Assembly (NCBI RefSeq): GCF_007785775.2
Contig: NZ_VNIK02000003.1
Coordinates: 62,001 to 126,000 of the forward strand
Direction of reading: 5' to 3'
From: Flagellimonas hadalis
GTDB taxonomy: Bacteria > Bacteroidota > Bacteroidia > Flavobacteriales > Flavobacteriaceae
DNA: 64,000 nucleotides
The translations under genes and the position numbers were made by a program. The notes below the pieces were generated by a model. The model made no database searches and had not been told where the DNA came from. It was given only the letters and a program-made list of their open reading frames with translations. Of the stretch, positions 63,137-64,000 are shown one piece after another (position 1 is the stretch's first letter; each line of letters opens with the position of its first letter).

Positions 63137-64000
63137 ATGGCCAAAAAAATAGGACTCCGGGAAGCGATATCCATTGGCATTGGCGGCATGGTCGGCGGTG
63201 GTATTTTTGCCGTGTTGGGACTTGCCGTTTCCTTGGCGAAGGGGGGCACACCCTTGGCCTTTCTTTTTGCGGGCATCATCGCCTTGGTGACCTCCTACAG
63301 TTATGTGAAGCTCTCTTTGACCTATCCTGATAGAGGTGGGACCGTAAAGTTCATCAATCAAGGTTTTGGCAGAACAATTTTCAGTGGCGGTATCAACAAT
63401 CTCCTTTGGGTCAGCTATATCATCATGCTTTCCCTATATGCTTCCGCTTTTGGCTCCTATGCACCAAACTTGGTTTCCATTACGGGCGAACCGATGGATT
63501 TTCACATTTTTGCCAGTGCGATCATCATATTGGCCTCTGCCATAAACTATTACAGCATCAAGGTGGTCGGTGCCATAGAATCCTACGCGGTGGTGATCAA
63601 ACTGATCATCCTCATCTCTTTCATTGGAGTGGGCATATACGGGCTGATGGGCAATCCCAATCTAGGGCAATTATCCCCAGAAAATTGGGAAGCCCCCATC
63701 AAATTATTGACCGGAGGGATGGTCATTTTTGTGGCCTACGAAGGTTTTGAACTCATTGCCAATGCCGCTCCGGATATGGACGACCCTAAACGGAACATCC
63801 CAAGGGCCTATTACATTTCGATCCTATTCGTGATCTTACTGTACCTCATCATTGCAGTCGTGACCGTCGGTTCCCTCCCTTTCAAGGAAATTGCCACTGC
63901 GGAGGATTATGTGCTTGCCGAGGCGGCCAAACCCATGCTTGGCAAGGTGGGTTTCACCATCATTACGATTGCGGCACTCATATCCACCTTTTCGGCCATC
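63137..64000 (+). CDS. APC-family amino acid permease (partial)
   Basis: 288 residues are visible before the window edge. Seen: the N-terminal unwound-helix motif GIGGMVGGGIFAVLG, then SYSYVKLSLTYPDRGGT, FVAYEGFELIANAAPDMDDPKRN (helix 6), and about eight membrane helices. Assigned to the amino acid-polyamine-organocation superfamily; the substrate is unknown. The C-terminal helices lie beyond the window. Confidence 0.92.
   Translation, partial: MAKKIGLREAISIGIGGMVGGGIFAVLGLAVSLAKGGTPLAFLFAGIIALVTSYSYVKLSLTYPDRGGTVKFINQGFGRTIFSGGINNLLWVSYIIMLSLYASAFGSYAPNLVSITGEPMDFHIFASAIIILASAINYYSIKVVGAIESYAVVIKLIILISFIGVGIYGLMGNPNLGQLSPENWEAPIKLLTGGMVIFVAYEGFELIANAAPDMDDPKRNIPRAYYISILFVILLYLIIAVVTVGSLPFKEIATAEDYVLAEAAKPMLGKVGFTIITIAALISTFSAI

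Overview
The window is chromosomal DNA from a member of the Bacteroidota, almost certainly the family Flavobacteriaceae. Support comes from promoters of the type TTG-N18-20-TAnnTTTG, near-absence of Shine-Dalgarno sequences, DUF6089, DUF5686, 2TM, CarboxypepD_reg-like and TonB (FPGC) proteins, tandem OmpH/Skp genes behind bamA, and flavobacterial gene order (uppS-bamA-ompH-ompH-murI; nadK-CBS and divergent pdxJ-hydrolase; tig-clpP-clpX). The moderate GC content and marine-type genes (sulfatase, membrane pyrophosphatase) suggest the Allomuricauda/Flagellimonas neighbourhood. That genus-level placement is inference. No rRNA, tRNA, CRISPR array, phage or insertion sequence was recognised.

Region 1 (about 1-22 kb, all minus strand) is a sulfur and methionine supercluster. 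Read in transcription order it contains metK behind a SAM-II-type leader; a secreted S15-type hydrolase; metY behind a SAM-I riboswitch; a MetX-aspartokinase-homoserine dehydrogenase fusion; metZ; an Rrf2 regulator; DUF2061-cysH-cysD-cysN; sulfite reductase with a HEPN-like tail; siroheme methyltransferase; a ferredoxin-NADP reductase; an Asp-box lipoprotein, an AraC regulator and an SDR enzyme; and finally metH (N-terminal half, cut by the window edge) behind a second SAM-I riboswitch. Together these genes take sulfate to sulfide and aspartate to homoserine, O-acylhomoserine, homocysteine, methionine and SAM, with SAM feedback at three RNA switches of two unrelated classes.

Region 2 (22-33.4 kb) holds a deoxynucleoside kinase, a TonB-like protein, the membrane and soluble pyrophosphatases, a DUF5686 outer-membrane protein, pdhB, etfBA and a bifunctional-nuclease-family protein. 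Region 3 (33.4-44.5 kb) is more mixed: nucleoside transporter, a four-helix-bundle gene bracketed by inverted repeats, thyA, a degradative group (amidohydrolase, Dabb lipoprotein, sulfatase), an aminotransferase and folA. Region 4 (44.7-54.4 kb) is core envelope and cofactor biology: murI, two ompH, bamA, uppS, DUF6089, nadK, a CBS protein, pdxJ and a hydrolase. Region 5 (54.4-64 kb) has a GDSL lipoprotein, a holin-like membrane protein, tig-clpP-clpX, a small hydrolase, a GH3-family enzyme, DUF2797 and the start of an APC permease.

The most noteworthy signals are: (a) the metK leader, where a SAM-II pseudoknot overlaps the start of a 30-codon reading frame that ends 9 nt before metK and can form a helix excluding the pseudoknot; (b) the 1128-residue MetX-AK-HSD fusion; (c) a shared palindrome in front of etfBA and a GDSL lipoprotein gene; (d) LacI-like palindromes abutting a promoter element near 60.6 kb; and (e) a roughly 475-bp inverted-repeat cassette carrying only a four-helix-bundle gene. 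All functional calls were made by reading translated motifs by eye; no database search was possible.
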